Positions 27,042-36,432 of a DNA stretch of 64,000 nucleotides are shown piece by piece (position 1 is the stretch's first letter; each line of letters begins with the position of its first letter). A program made the translations under genes and the position numbers. The DNA lies in the NCBI RefSeq assembly GCF_001423125.1, contig NZ_LMNW01000031.1, forward strand, positions 459,268-523,267, written 5' to 3'. The notes beneath the pieces are model-generated. The model made no database searches. It was not told the origin of the DNA and saw only the letters and a program-made list of their open reading frames with translations. Origin of the DNA: Duganella sp. Leaf126 (GTDB lineage Bacteria; Pseudomonadota; Gammaproteobacteria; Burkholderiales; Burkholderiaceae_D).

Positions 27042-28256
27042 TCAGCTTTTCCACGATGCTTTGAGTTTTTTCCATCGAATTTGCCCAGCTTCGGACTGAC
27101 GTGATCTCACATAAGCATCGCGTAAGTACGCAATAACGACGCCCAATACACTGCCAATTACCAATCCTCCCAAAATGGTCAGTAACCTCTTCGGTCGAAT
27201 TTTCTTTTCAGCAGGTTCCGCGGTATCAAGCTGTTGTATTAAGGACGAATCCTTGGCTTCATCAACCTTTGCCACTTCGAACTGCCGTGCCAGCATTTCG
27301 AACATTGTTTCTTGATACTTGACGTCGCGGACACGGCGAATGTATTCCACCCCCACTTCCGGGATTTGCCCGGTTGGGATCATTGGATTTCCGCTTGCCG
27401 CTTTCCCCCCTGTTTGCAGTTTTGCCAACTGCTCTTTCAGGCTGCGTAACTCTTCTTGAGCACGTAACACTTGCGGATTAGTAGAGGTTGCAAAGGTTTT
27501 GGTAGCACTCAATTGCACCTCCCGCGCCGCAATCTGTGCCTGTAATTGGGCCGTATTTGCGATGATGCTCTTGACTTGCCCGTCGAGCTGCAGCATGCCT
27601 GTTTTCTTCTGCACATTTTGCAATGCAATTTCAGCAGTCGCCAGATCATCTTTGGTGGCTTTCAGCTGTCTTTCAAAGAAGACCCGACGCTTGGCAGCCT
27701 CTGAAACGGCCAGATCTTTGGTCAGTGTACTCAGTTCAGCAATGTAAGCATTGGCGATATTAGCGGCCAGCTTAGGGTCTGTATCCTCGACGACAACAGT
27801 AATCATGCCATCTTTACCACTGGTCACTGCGGTATTCTGGAGCAGTGTCTTACGCGTATCGGACATGGTCTCCAGATCGTAGTGATGTTGGAGATCAAAT
27901 TTCTTGATCAAAGCATCACCGATCACGCGACTTTTAAGCATACCGACATACATTTCGTTGGGGTTTTTCAACCCCGCCAAGCCACCAGCAGCTCCTGCCA
28001 GTCCCCCCAGCTGACCCAGCATTGCGGTCATTCCAGACGTGCTTTGCTGTTGTGGTGGCAGAATGACGGTTGTTGAAACAAACACTGGCGCACTCAGCAC
28101 TGCTACCGCGACCGCAATCGCAGTAGTCAAAACCGGAACCCCGATTAGGATTTTTCTTTGACGCCCCAGCGCCGACAGTCCATCCAACAGATGAAACTCT
28201 TCCTCAGCTTCATGTTCAGGGGGACGCTCTGCCGGATTATGTGCGTTTTCAACCAT
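27042..28256 (-). CDS. wzz: Polysaccharide co-polymerase, Wzz family, no kinase domain
   Basis: Inner-membrane protein of 404 aa controlling chain length. N-terminal cytoplasmic tail, transmembrane helix 1 (about 37-58), a large periplasmic domain with PVFVSTTVILPPQQQ, a glycine-rich segment GQLGGLAGAAGGLAGLKNP, long coiled-coil helices (about 195-300), then IRPKRLLTILGGLVIGSVLG as the proline-containing lead and helix 2, and a short basic tail. There is no Walker-type tyrosine kinase after helix 2, and no Wzc/Wzb-like gene occurs in the window. It follows the Wza-like gene by 43 bases. Confidence 0.92.
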   Translation of the reverse strand: MVENAHNPAERPPEHEAEEEFHLLDGLSALGRQRKILIGVPVLTTAIAVAVAVLSAPVFVSTTVILPPQQQSTSGMTAMLGQLGGLAGAAGGLAGLKNPNEMYVGMLKSRVIGDALIKKFDLQHHYDLETMSDTRKTLLQNTAVTSGKDGMITVVVEDTDPKLAANIANAYIAELSTLTKDLAVSEAAKRRVFFERQLKATKDDLATAEIALQNVQKKTGMLQLDGQVKSIIANTAQLQAQIAAREVQLSATKTFATSTNPQVLRAQEELRSLKEQLAKLQTGGKAASGNPMIPTGQIPEVGVEYIRRVRDVKYQETMFEMLARQFEVAKVDEAKDSSLIQQLDTAEPAEKKIRPKRLLTILGGLVIGSVLGVVIAYLRDAYVRSRQSEAGQIRWKKLKASWKS

Positions 28257-28299
28257 GATTTACTTTCGTTATCTTATTCAACAGCGGCCTACGACCGTT

Positions 28300-30300
28300 T
28301 TAATCTTTCAGTACTTTCAGACCTGCAGCGCCTAAACCGAACTGATAGAAAATCGAGGTCCACTCTTTCAAGCTTTGCGCCCAAGACGTGTGCGGGACCG
28401 CTTCCGGAATCACGATGGTATCGCCAGCATTGATCTTGCTGCTGCCGATGCCGGAGAACCAGCCTGAGTCATTGGCGCTATGCGTAGTCCCGTCCGCCCG
28501 AAGGATATACATTTGCGAGGTGTCCGCAGTCTGGTTCGCTCCGCCTGCGAGCTTGACATAGTCGCTGACAGTACGATTAGGACGATAAATGAAAGAGTTT
28601 TGCTGGAATACCGCACCCATCACGTCCACCGTGTCTGGACGGCGCGGGATGTGGATGTTGTCGCCATCGCGCAGAGCCAGGTCTGGCAAGTTTTTGATCA
28701 TGGCGTCACCATCGGTCAATTCGAGCACGATGCGGCCTTTGGACTTGACTGCAGCCATGCGCTCAGCATTGCTACGCTGGCGTTCAAGTTGCGCATTGAT
28801 CAGCGTCACCGCGTCCTTGTCCGACGTGGCGGCCAGTTGTTGGGACGAGCCGATTTCTAGGTCGCGCATGAACCGCTTAGACATTTCATCGAGTCGTTCC
28901 TGCTGTATGCGACGTACAGATTCACGCGTAACTTCGGTCGCAAAGACATAGGCCTTGTCAGTCACCCCCAGACGAGCCACGAGGGAGCGCAAGGTTTCTC
29001 CTTCCCGGATCTGGAAAGCGCCGCTCTCTTTCACTTCGCCAGAGACGCGTACGTATTCATTGCTGATCGCGGCTTTTACTGGCACAGCAGATGGTGCAAA
29101 GATACGAATCACATCGGCTGGCATGAGTGGCAAGGCTGCCAGGCCCGGATCTCGCTCGGCCGGCGCAGAATGCAGCGTGGCGACGGTTTTAAAATCGTTG
29201 TTGACGTTTTTCTCTACAATAACCTGCTTGGCATCGGCTGAAGAGGCGAAACCACCGGCCCAGCTCACAGCGTCGGCAATCGACGACGGACCCTTCATTT
29301 CGAAAATTGCTGGACGTTTTACATCGCCAGTCAACGCAACCATCGAACCAACTTGCGGCACATACACGACGTCGCCGTCCTGCAGCGGAATGTCGTGAGA
29401 TTTGTCCCCTCTGAGCAAGATGTCGTACATATCGAACGTCGTCACCACCTTGCCACCACGCTTAACCTCGATATTACGCATCGACCCAGTAGCGTCCGGA
29501 CCGCCAGACGTAAACAGCGCGTTAAGCAACGTGCTCATTGCGCTCAGCGTGTACGTTCCCGGACGAACGACATTGCCAACGACATAAATCTGAACCGGTC
29601 GTACTTGTGAAATACTTACGGCCAAGTCAAAGTTATTGAAGTTTTTGCTGACAGCACGCTTCAAGTAAGCTTGCAGATCGCCATATCTTACGCCGGCAAC
29701 ATTGACAGAACCCACTCGCGGGATATAGATCGCGCCAGCGCGGTCGACCTTGGCGGCAACGTCGATATTGACCATGCCCCACCCGCGGATTTGTAGTTCG
29801 TCGCCAGTGCCGACCAGGTAATCTTGGTTGACTTGCGGCGCCGTCACCGGAGAAAAAGTGCTCGGTACACCATCGAAAAGGTCGGAGCCAAAAATGGTCA
29901 GCTTTTTACCTGTCGCACGGGAGCTGTCGATGACAGTGGCGACGAATTTCTCAAAATCGCCCGGCTTGCGCGGCTGACGTGGACCAGAACGCATGAATTG
30001 AGAATCTTGCTGATTTGCCGATCGCTGCCACTCGTATGGAAACTGTGACTGTCCCGGAGACAACTGTGATTGCGACGACTGTGATTGGCCAGGTTGCGGC
30101 AGCTGCGAACGACCGTTGGTGATGGTTGGCAGTTGCGGGGTCTCCGCCCCAGGTAATACGGCGGCGGTGGCGTAGTCATCGTCCTCACGCTCCGGCGATG
30201 CACTTTGCGCCAAGGCGGTAGACGTCAACGCACTCAACATGCACGCTGAGAAGATGACTTGCGTCAAAATCGGCTTTGCTTTCGGACTAGGCTTTTTCAT
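28300..30300 (-). CDS. wza: Polysaccharide export protein, Wza-like with multiple SLBB domains
   Basis: 666 aa, much longer than E. coli Wza (about 380). N-terminal signal sequence ending ALAQS, a Gln/Ser-rich low-complexity linker (about 45-85), then a Poly_export domain (DYLVGTGDELQIRGWGMVN to about 250), and about four SLBB beta-grasp modules (VVGNVVRPGTYTL; ALTGDVKRPAIFEM; RVSGEVKESGAFQI; VMGAVFQQNSFIYR). A C-terminal amphipathic helix (WAQSLKEWTSIFYQFGLGAAG) resembles the helix that lines the Wza outer-membrane pore. I see no convincing lipobox, so it may not be acylated as Wza is. It is the exit channel for the polymer. Confidence 0.9.
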   Translation of the reverse strand: MKKPSPKAKPILTQVIFSACMLSALTSTALAQSASPEREDDDYATAAVLPGAETPQLPTITNGRSQLPQPGQSQSSQSQLSPGQSQFPYEWQRSANQQDSQFMRSGPRQPRKPGDFEKFVATVIDSSRATGKKLTIFGSDLFDGVPSTFSPVTAPQVNQDYLVGTGDELQIRGWGMVNIDVAAKVDRAGAIYIPRVGSVNVAGVRYGDLQAYLKRAVSKNFNNFDLAVSISQVRPVQIYVVGNVVRPGTYTLSAMSTLLNALFTSGGPDATGSMRNIEVKRGGKVVTTFDMYDILLRGDKSHDIPLQDGDVVYVPQVGSMVALTGDVKRPAIFEMKGPSSIADAVSWAGGFASSADAKQVIVEKNVNNDFKTVATLHSAPAERDPGLAALPLMPADVIRIFAPSAVPVKAAISNEYVRVSGEVKESGAFQIREGETLRSLVARLGVTDKAYVFATEVTRESVRRIQQERLDEMSKRFMRDLEIGSSQQLAATSDKDAVTLINAQLERQRSNAERMAAVKSKGRIVLELTDGDAMIKNLPDLALRDGDNIHIPRRPDTVDVMGAVFQQNSFIYRPNRTVSDYVKLAGGANQTADTSQMYILRADGTTHSANDSGWFSGIGSSKINAGDTIVIPEAVPHTSWAQSLKEWTSIFYQFGLGAAGLKVLKD

Positions 30301-30351
30301 GCTGGTCTTTTAAAGATAAATAGTGTTATTCGGTTGCGGCGGAAGCCGCCA

Positions 30352-33300
30352 TCAATAATTTTTTTGCCACGATACGCTGACAGACTTAGGTCCCGGAACA
30401 ATCGCTAACCCGCCGCTGCCCTGCTCACGTTGCGCGTGCCATAGCCAACTGCCCACTGCATAGCCGATCACTCCACCTGCAACGGTATCGGATACCCAGT
30501 GCTTGCGGCCTGCCACTCGGCCTGCTGACCCCAGCGCGGCCACACCATACAACCATGGCGCATCGTATTCTTTGGCAAACGGCGTGATTGCTGCGAATGA
30601 CACCGTTGCATGCCCGGACGGGAAGGATGCATCAGAGCGTGAAGAGCTGTCACCGACACGCGACCACGGACCGCGCTCTTCATCAGGTCTGGCACGGCCT
30701 ACGGCGTATTTGCCCACCAAAGTAAATCCGGTAGCGATACCGATCGACTGCAGGGAAATCAAACCGGTATTGCTCATACGCTTGTCGCCCAGTGCAAACG
30801 CGGCGCCTGCTGCACCGACCAGCGCGTAAGGCAGGGCGTTGCCATAGGTATTAAGTCCGCTGATGACCTTCTTGTCCTGATACTTCTTCATCTGGCGATC
30901 GACCGGCTTGTCAGCCAGCGAAGAGACGAGCACTGCGCCGACTGCCAGGGTAGCGGGGCGCAGCCATTGCTCACGCGCCGGCACGACATTCAGCGACTGG
31001 TCGATGCGCTCACGCACCATCGGTAGCGGATTTTCGAATGGTGTATCCGGTGGGCTCACTGCCAGCAATTGCTGTTCATCGGGCCGTTCGGCAAAGTTGC
31101 CAAGTCCGTCGTAGGAATTCATGTCGCGCCGCGGCTTCTCAACCATATCGTAGAGATCGCCGGGTGACGCGACCATCTGTCCGATGTCCCGCGTCCATGG
31201 AGAGAGTGAAAAGCCGATTGAATTCTGCGAATCGAGCGGCAGCATAGTGCGGAGCGGAATTGAGAGGAACACGCCGCGATCCTGGTAGGGCTTGCTCGGC
31301 GTTCCCGGCGAGGTAATATCATTGCCGTTGGTATGTGAGTACCATGCACCGACCTCGATGCCGGACTGGAAGCGACGTTTGAACTCGATGCGTACCCCCT
31401 CGTCACGGGCAAGGAAACGCCCAGCCCGGGCGGTAACTGTAATGCCCCGGGCAAACTGATAGTGCAGAGAGGCAATTGCAGTGACGGTCTTATAGTCAAG
31501 ACTGTCGAACAAGCGCTTATAGCCACGCTGTTGTAACGCGTCGACCGACAGATCAGCAGCCCATTTGCTGCTTTGGGGCAGATACAAGACTTGACCGCCC
31601 GCACCACGAAACATGTCTTCGTACAGACCGACGGAACCGCGGACATACCAACGCTCGGCCGGATTGGCGTATTTATTGATCAACAGCCGGTTCAACGCAA
31701 AACGGCTCTCACCGAGATACTTGGCGACATCGGTACGCACATGCGGCAAGTTACTGTTCGATGGCTGCCTGACCCCGGAAACCGTTTCGAGAATCGAGAC
31801 GCTGGCAGCTGTATTCAGATAAAGGCCGTCACCAAGACGTCGATCGTAATTGGCGGCAGCCGACAGGGAATATCGGAAGGCTCCGCTAGGATCATTAAAG
31901 AAAAACCCGAGTTTGGGGGCGACCTTCAAGCGGTTGCTTTCGCGGTCCACTGATGTCAGCTGCACGACATCACCCTCATGTCCAACCGCCACGCGCAATT
32001 TTCCATCAGCTTCGACGCCCGTGACATTTGCCGCACTGCCCGATACCACAGAGTCTTTCGCCGGAGCGACCGCAGCAACGACGTCGGTCACCGCAGAAGA
32101 TGTCGGCGCAGAAGGCGCAGCCGGAGACGCCACTGCAGACGCACCGCAGGGGGCTGGTGCGGACGGTGCCTCAGCCGCGCTGGTGAGCGCAACCTTCTGC
32201 TCTGGGGTAGCGGATGTGTCGAGCAGGCCCGCAATCCAACCTTGCTGGTCATCGGTGATGACATCGTCCCGGTTAGGGTAACGAACCAGCACCACATCGT
32301 TAAACGCTTTGCGGTCGATCTTTCCCGCCAAATAATCTTGAAGTTTCGGTAGATCGAAGAATTCGTAGGTGACCAGTGGCTGGTCGAGCTTGGTATACGT
32401 GACCTTGATCGTCATTACGCCAGCTGGCGCAAACGCCAGCGCCGTGCGCATGGCACGCCCGACCGCTCGCCCCGTGTCGTAAATACGGTTGTTGGTAAAA
32501 GTAAGATTGAGGACGCTGCCGGTAAGAGAAACGCGGATATTCTGATAATCCTGGGCCGCCAGCGCTTTGATCAGATCCGCGCCATAGCCCGCGTCTTGGC
32601 GCCACTCGGGTATTGATGGCGGCGTGATCGGATCTTTGTCTTCGAAAAACGGTGGCTCATAGATCTTGGGGACATATTCGCGCTCATTGAACGGAATACT
32701 GACGAAAGCGTTAAAACTAAAATTGTCGCGTCCACGTGCGGCTTGTATGCCCAGCCACCCCCAGCGATACTCAAGGCCCACCGCCGGGCCTTTACGACGC
32801 TGATCGGCACCCGACATCTGCGGCAGGTAATCCTTTTTATAATCAGTGGAGTTGTACTCGGCTACTACCGACCAGTTGGGATGGCTGACGGGCGTCCATC
32901 GCAAGCCGGCAAAAGTGCCACTCATGCGTTTGGTACCATAACCGAGACTGACCTCAACATTGCGGGTCGCTCCGAAAGTCTTGCTACCCACTGCATAATA
33001 GCTTTTGAACAGCTGGGTACCAAAAACGTCGGTCGCACCTACCGCGACCGATGGTAGCCAGGCGCGCTCGGTCCACAACTGGACTTTGCCATCGATAACC
33101 TTATCCTTGTAACGGCCATAGCCTGCGCCATAAGCGAGCTCTTCTTGAGAACCACCAAACGGTGGAATACCGACAATCGAGACATAGCGGGCGGTGGCCT
33201 GGACCGACGGCAAAATTGTAGAACTGACCCACAACTGACCATATGGGCTGTCGTAACCGTAGCCTACGCTGAACGTACCATCGGCTTCAACCGCAGCGCT

Positions 33301-33429
33301 GGGCATATTAATGTACCCTGACTGCCCATTGTTGCTTGGCGTCGCGGCGACGCTGTCGTGACCTGCAAAGATCAAACAGCCACACCAGGTATATTTAACC
33401 GATTTTCTAAGCGCGCTTAACAAGTCCAA
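30352..33429 (-). CDS. YjbH-domain outer-membrane protein fused to a PAP2 phosphatase
   Basis: 1025 aa. The N-terminal 800 residues or so are YjbH-like: QSGYINMPSAAVEADGTFSVGY, a first barrel-like region, a helical insert near 280-360, a Ala/Pro/Ser linker (about 415-455), and a second beta-rich region. The last 190 residues are a complete PAP2 (type 2 phosphatidic acid phosphatase) domain: K907-x6-R914-P915 (KYAVGRARP), PSGH at 937-940, and R971-x5-H977-x3-D981 (GRVAGRKHWVSD). All catalytic residues are present. The start is a TTG at 33429 with GAGGAG upstream at long spacing; a signal-like segment follows. It begins the leftward export operon. YjbH proteins are implicated in exopolysaccharide export; PAP2 enzymes dephosphorylate lipid phosphates such as undecaprenyl diphosphate. 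Confidence 0.88.
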   Translation of the reverse strand: MDLLSALRKSVKYTWCGCLIFAGHDSVAATPSNNGQSGYINMPSAAVEADGTFSVGYGYDSPYGQLWVSSTILPSVQATARYVSIVGIPPFGGSQEELAYGAGYGRYKDKVIDGKVQLWTERAWLPSVAVGATDVFGTQLFKSYYAVGSKTFGATRNVEVSLGYGTKRMSGTFAGLRWTPVSHPNWSVVAEYNSTDYKKDYLPQMSGADQRRKGPAVGLEYRWGWLGIQAARGRDNFSFNAFVSIPFNEREYVPKIYEPPFFEDKDPITPPSIPEWRQDAGYGADLIKALAAQDYQNIRVSLTGSVLNLTFTNNRIYDTGRAVGRAMRTALAFAPAGVMTIKVTYTKLDQPLVTYEFFDLPKLQDYLAGKIDRKAFNDVVLVRYPNRDDVITDDQQGWIAGLLDTSATPEQKVALTSAAEAPSAPAPCGASAVASPAAPSAPTSSAVTDVVAAVAPAKDSVVSGSAANVTGVEADGKLRVAVGHEGDVVQLTSVDRESNRLKVAPKLGFFFNDPSGAFRYSLSAAANYDRRLGDGLYLNTAASVSILETVSGVRQPSNSNLPHVRTDVAKYLGESRFALNRLLINKYANPAERWYVRGSVGLYEDMFRGAGGQVLYLPQSSKWAADLSVDALQQRGYKRLFDSLDYKTVTAIASLHYQFARGITVTARAGRFLARDEGVRIEFKRRFQSGIEVGAWYSHTNGNDITSPGTPSKPYQDRGVFLSIPLRTMLPLDSQNSIGFSLSPWTRDIGQMVASPGDLYDMVEKPRRDMNSYDGLGNFAERPDEQQLLAVSPPDTPFENPLPMVRERIDQSLNVVPAREQWLRPATLAVGAVLVSSLADKPVDRQMKKYQDKKVISGLNTYGNALPYALVGAAGAAFALGDKRMSNTGLISLQSIGIATGFTLVGKYAVGRARPDEERGPWSRVGDSSSRSDASFPSGHATVSFAAITPFAKEYDAPWLYGVAALGSAGRVAGRKHWVSDTVAGGVIGYAVGSWLWHAQREQGSGGLAIVPGPKSVSVSWQKNY

Positions 33430-33750
33430 CTACCCAAAAAAATACTCCTCATTCGCTACGTCCTAGAGCATTAGGAGTTGAGCAAGCTGGAGATGGAATT
33501 CGAACCGGTCGGGGCGTGATGCCCAACCTGGTGTGTGCATGATGACGTGACGCCGCTCTCCGGGAATCACGCGGGCCACATCATACATGAGGGGCTGCAG
33601 TTTCACCGACGGCTTTGATTTTTAACAAAATTCAGCTATCAATCCGGCCTATTTTACCATCGTTAATAAAAAAGTACCCCGAATTATTGCTGTGAGGCTC
33701 TACCAATAGCGCGGCATGGCCCCCTAAAAAGCCACACCGATATTCATCTG
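33430..33750. promoter_or_regulatory. Upstream region of the leftward exopolysaccharide operon
   Basis: 321 bases with no gene. The AT-rich part (about 33615-33690) is the likely promoter zone for the operon that begins with the YjbH-PAP2 gene, but no -35/-10 pair could be fixed with confidence. No JUMPstart/ops element was seen. Confidence 0.4.
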
Positions 33751-34266
33751 TCAAGATGGAAAATCGACCGCATACACATTCGTCACCCGCTCCCCCGGCG
33801 GCAGCACCTGCACCCCCTCGAAATGCATGCCCAGCTTGTGCAGCAGGCTGATCGACTTGACATTGCCGGGTGCGGTCAGGCCCAGCACGCGGGTCATGCC
33901 GAGCGGGCCGCGCGCCAGTTCCAGCACCGCGCGCGCGGCCTCCAGCGTGTAGCCGCGACCGAAGTGTTCGGGGCGGATGGCGTAGCCGATGTCGGCATCG
34001 GGCAGGAAATCGCGGCGGATCAGGCCGCACATGCCGAGCGCCCGGCCATCTGCCTTGCGCTCCATGACGTACAGCGAGAAACCGTGGCGGTGCTGCATTG
34101 CCATCGGCCCCTCGGTGATCGCCGTGCGGGCCTGCGCGATGCTGCGGATGCCCTTGTCGCCGATGAACTCGAGCCAGGTGGGGTCGTTCACCAGGTCGTG
34201 GTAAAACTGCGCGTCGTCGGTGGTGATGGTGCGCAGCCGCAGGCGCGCCGTGTCCAGGATGATCAT
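33751..34266 (-). CDS. GNAT N-acetyltransferase, RimJ/RimL type
   Basis: 171 aa. Starts MIILDTARLRLRTITTDDAQFY, the usual N-terminus of the RimJ/RimL-like group (acetyl-CoA-dependent N-acetylation of proteins or small amines). Later ADIGYAIRPEHFGRGYTLEAARAVLE is the acetyl-CoA pyrophosphate loop region and NVKSISLLHKLGMHFEG the C-terminal signature. Its ATG overlaps the stop of the upstream GNAT gene (ATGA), so the two are translationally coupled. The substrate is unknown. Confidence 0.88.
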   Translation of the reverse strand: MIILDTARLRLRTITTDDAQFYHDLVNDPTWLEFIGDKGIRSIAQARTAITEGPMAMQHRHGFSLYVMERKADGRALGMCGLIRRDFLPDADIGYAIRPEHFGRGYTLEAARAVLELARGPLGMTRVLGLTAPGNVKSISLLHKLGMHFEGVQVLPPGERVTNVYAVDFPS

Positions 34267-34847
34267 GCGTCGGGCCAGTGTGCCGGGTCTTCGAGCAGCT
34301 GGTACATCACGTACACATCGACATAGCCGAGGTAGCGGTGATAGTAGGCGCGCGGCAAGGTGCCGACGATGGAAAAGCCCAGCTTTTTCCACAGCAGCAC
34401 GGCAGCGACGTTGGAGCTGACCACGTAGTTGAACTGCATTGCCAGATAGCCGTGGCCACGCGCCCGGGCCAGGCAGTCGTGCCCCAGCAGGGTGCCGACG
34501 CCGATGCCCTGCGCTGCCGGCGCCACCATGAACGAGGCATTGGCCACATGGCCGCCGCGGTCGCGCTGGTTGGCGTTGAGGCGGTACATGCCTAGCAGGC
34601 GATCGCCGTTGAGCTCTGCCACGAAGGTCTCGATGCCGGGTCCGAACCAGTAGGCGTGGCAGTCGTCGCGGCTGGTGTCGGCAGCAAAATAATAGGTGTC
34701 GCCGCTGGCAATCAGTTCCTGGAAGATGGCCCACATGGCGCCGAAGTCGGCTTCCGTGGCGGGGCGGATCGCAATTTCTTTCAAGACAACTCCCTGCGGT
34801 GGCGGCGATGTTTTATTGTCATGGATTTCTGCAGGCAAGTCCAGCAT
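34263..34847 (-). CDS. GNAT N-acetyltransferase
   Basis: 194 aa, a single GNAT domain. IAIRPATEADFGAMWAIFQEL opens the fold; NASFMVAPAAQGIGVGTLLGHDCLARA is the acetyl-CoA binding loop (Q/R-x-x-G-x-G/A), and NVAAVLLWKKLGFSIVGTLPRAY the C-terminal signature. The first 22 residues (Pro-rich) precede the domain; a TTG near codon 22 is a possible shorter start. It lies 27 bases after the deaminase and overlaps the second GNAT gene. What it acetylates cannot be told. Confidence 0.88.
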   Translation of the reverse strand: MLDLPAEIHDNKTSPPPQGVVLKEIAIRPATEADFGAMWAIFQELIASGDTYYFAADTSRDDCHAYWFGPGIETFVAELNGDRLLGMYRLNANQRDRGGHVANASFMVAPAAQGIGVGTLLGHDCLARARGHGYLAMQFNYVVSSNVAAVLLWKKLGFSIVGTLPRAYYHRYLGYVDVYVMYQLLEDPAHWPDA

Positions 34848-34874
34848 ACCGCCTTGCCGCAGCGGCGCGCCCGT

Positions 34875-36149
34875 CTACCTGCCGAGACGGAAATCCACGC
34901 ATCCGGGCCGCCCCGGCAGATGCAAGCTGGCGTGCGCGGGCGGCGACTCGGCCACGATCACACCGCGCCGCATCACCAGCCGGCGCGCCGCGCGCAGGCG
35001 GATCGCTTCCACCGGGTCGGCCGCGTCGAGCAGCACCAGGTCGGCATGGCAGCCGACCGCCACGCCGTAGCCGTCCAGGCCGAGTATGCGCGCCGGCGTG
35101 TCGGTCACGGCGGTGTAGCAGGCGCGCATCGCGTCCTGCCCCGTCATCTGCGCCACATGCAACCCCATGTGCGCCACTTCCAGCATGTCGCCCGAGCCCA
35201 GGCTGTACCACGGGTCCATCACGCAGTCGTGACCGAAGGCGACATCGATGCCGGCAGCCAGCATTTCCGGCACGCGCGTCATGCCGCGCCGCTTGGGGTA
35301 GGTGTCGTGGCGCCCTTGCAGCGTGATATTGATGAGGGGATTGGCGATGGCCGCCACCCCGCCCTCGCGGATCAGCGGCAGCAGCTTGCTGACATAATAG
35401 TTGTCCATCGAATGCATGGAAGTCAGGTGCGAGCCGGTCACGCGACCATGCAGACCCAGCCGGTTGCTGTGATAGGCAAGGGTTTCGATATGGCGCGACA
35501 GGGGGTCATCCGATTCGTCGCAATGCATGTCCACCCGCAAGCCCTGTTCGGCGGCAAACTCGCACAGCAGGCGCACCGACTCGGCGCCGTCGGCCATGGT
35601 GCGCTCGAAGTGCGGGATGCCGCCCACCACGTCGACGCCCATGGCAATCGCACGCTGGAGGTTGGCAAAGGCGGTCGGACTGCGCAGCAGGCCATCCTGC
35701 GGGAATGCCACCAGCTGCAAGTCCAGATAAGGCGCCACCCGGCGCTTGACCTCGAGCAGTGCCTCCACCGCCAGCAGACGGTCATCGCACACGTCCACGT
35801 GCGACCGGATCGCCAGCAAGCCGCGGGCCACGGCCCAGTCGCAGTATTGCAAGGCGCGCTCGACCAGTGCCTGCTGGCTCAGCTCGGGCTTGAGCTCGCC
35901 CCACAGCGCAATGCCTTCGAGCAGCGTGCCGGAAGCATTGACGCGCGGCAGGCCATAGCTGAGCGTGGCGTCCATGTGGAAGTGGGCATCGACGAACGGG
36001 GCGCTGACCAGGTCGCCGCAGGCATCGATCTCGCGCCCGGCGGTGACGGCCAGCGCGGGCGCGATGGCAGCAATGCGCCCCTGCGCAATGGCGATATCGA
36101 CGCCGCTGCGTCCGTCGGCAAGATTGGCGTTGCGTATGACCACATCCAT
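34875..36149 (-). CDS. codA: Cytosine deaminase
   Basis: Cytoplasmic amidohydrolase converting cytosine to uracil and ammonia (CodA homologues may also act on isoguanine). 424 aa against 427 for E. coli CodA, with matching landmarks: metal ligands in APFVDAHFHMD (HxH), SHVDVCDDRLLAVEALLEVK, QLVAFPQDGLL, VVGGIPHFERT, the metal/catalytic region DMHCDESDD (HCDE), SHLTSMHSM, and FGHDCVMDPWYSLGSGDML, with the metal-binding Asp. It is the first gene of a leftward unit with two GNAT genes. No cytosine permease is next to it. Confidence 0.92.
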   Translation of the reverse strand: MDVVIRNANLADGRSGVDIAIAQGRIAAIAPALAVTAGREIDACGDLVSAPFVDAHFHMDATLSYGLPRVNASGTLLEGIALWGELKPELSQQALVERALQYCDWAVARGLLAIRSHVDVCDDRLLAVEALLEVKRRVAPYLDLQLVAFPQDGLLRSPTAFANLQRAIAMGVDVVGGIPHFERTMADGAESVRLLCEFAAEQGLRVDMHCDESDDPLSRHIETLAYHSNRLGLHGRVTGSHLTSMHSMDNYYVSKLLPLIREGGVAAIANPLINITLQGRHDTYPKRRGMTRVPEMLAAGIDVAFGHDCVMDPWYSLGSGDMLEVAHMGLHVAQMTGQDAMRACYTAVTDTPARILGLDGYGVAVGCHADLVLLDAADPVEAIRLRAARRLVMRRGVIVAESPPAHASLHLPGRPGCVDFRLGR

Positions 36150-36252
36150 GGGAACCCCGTCGGTGTATAGATATTCCGATTGTAGCCAGTTTCAGCTCGC
36201 GGCAGGAATTGTTGCGGCGCAGTAGCCGGTGCTGGCGTTTTCTGAGTTGATC

Positions 36253-36266
36253 TTGCGATAAATCAA
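36253..36266. promoter_or_regulatory. Weak FNR/ANR-like box upstream of the phasin gene
   Basis: TTGCG-ATAA-ATCAA matches the TTGAT-N4-ATCAA consensus in 8 of 10 positions, about 165 bases before the phasin start. Only suggestive. Confidence 0.25.
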
Positions 36267-36432
36267 ACAAGCCGCGATAAGGCTGGACACTGCATTTTTC
36301 CATGTGGCACTCTTACACGCGTTTTAATGCGCCGTTTGCGCCCGTGGCACAAAAAATAACTTCTCAAGCCCCGTGTTCGTGGCTAGAATATTCTCATATT
36401 GCATCGCAACAGACCCGTCGCCAGGAGAAACC

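Noticed and set aside
33485-33520. GGTTCGAATTCC, tRNA T-arm-like sequence on the minus strand
   Set aside because: The flanking bases do not form a T stem, and no D or anticodon arm is present.
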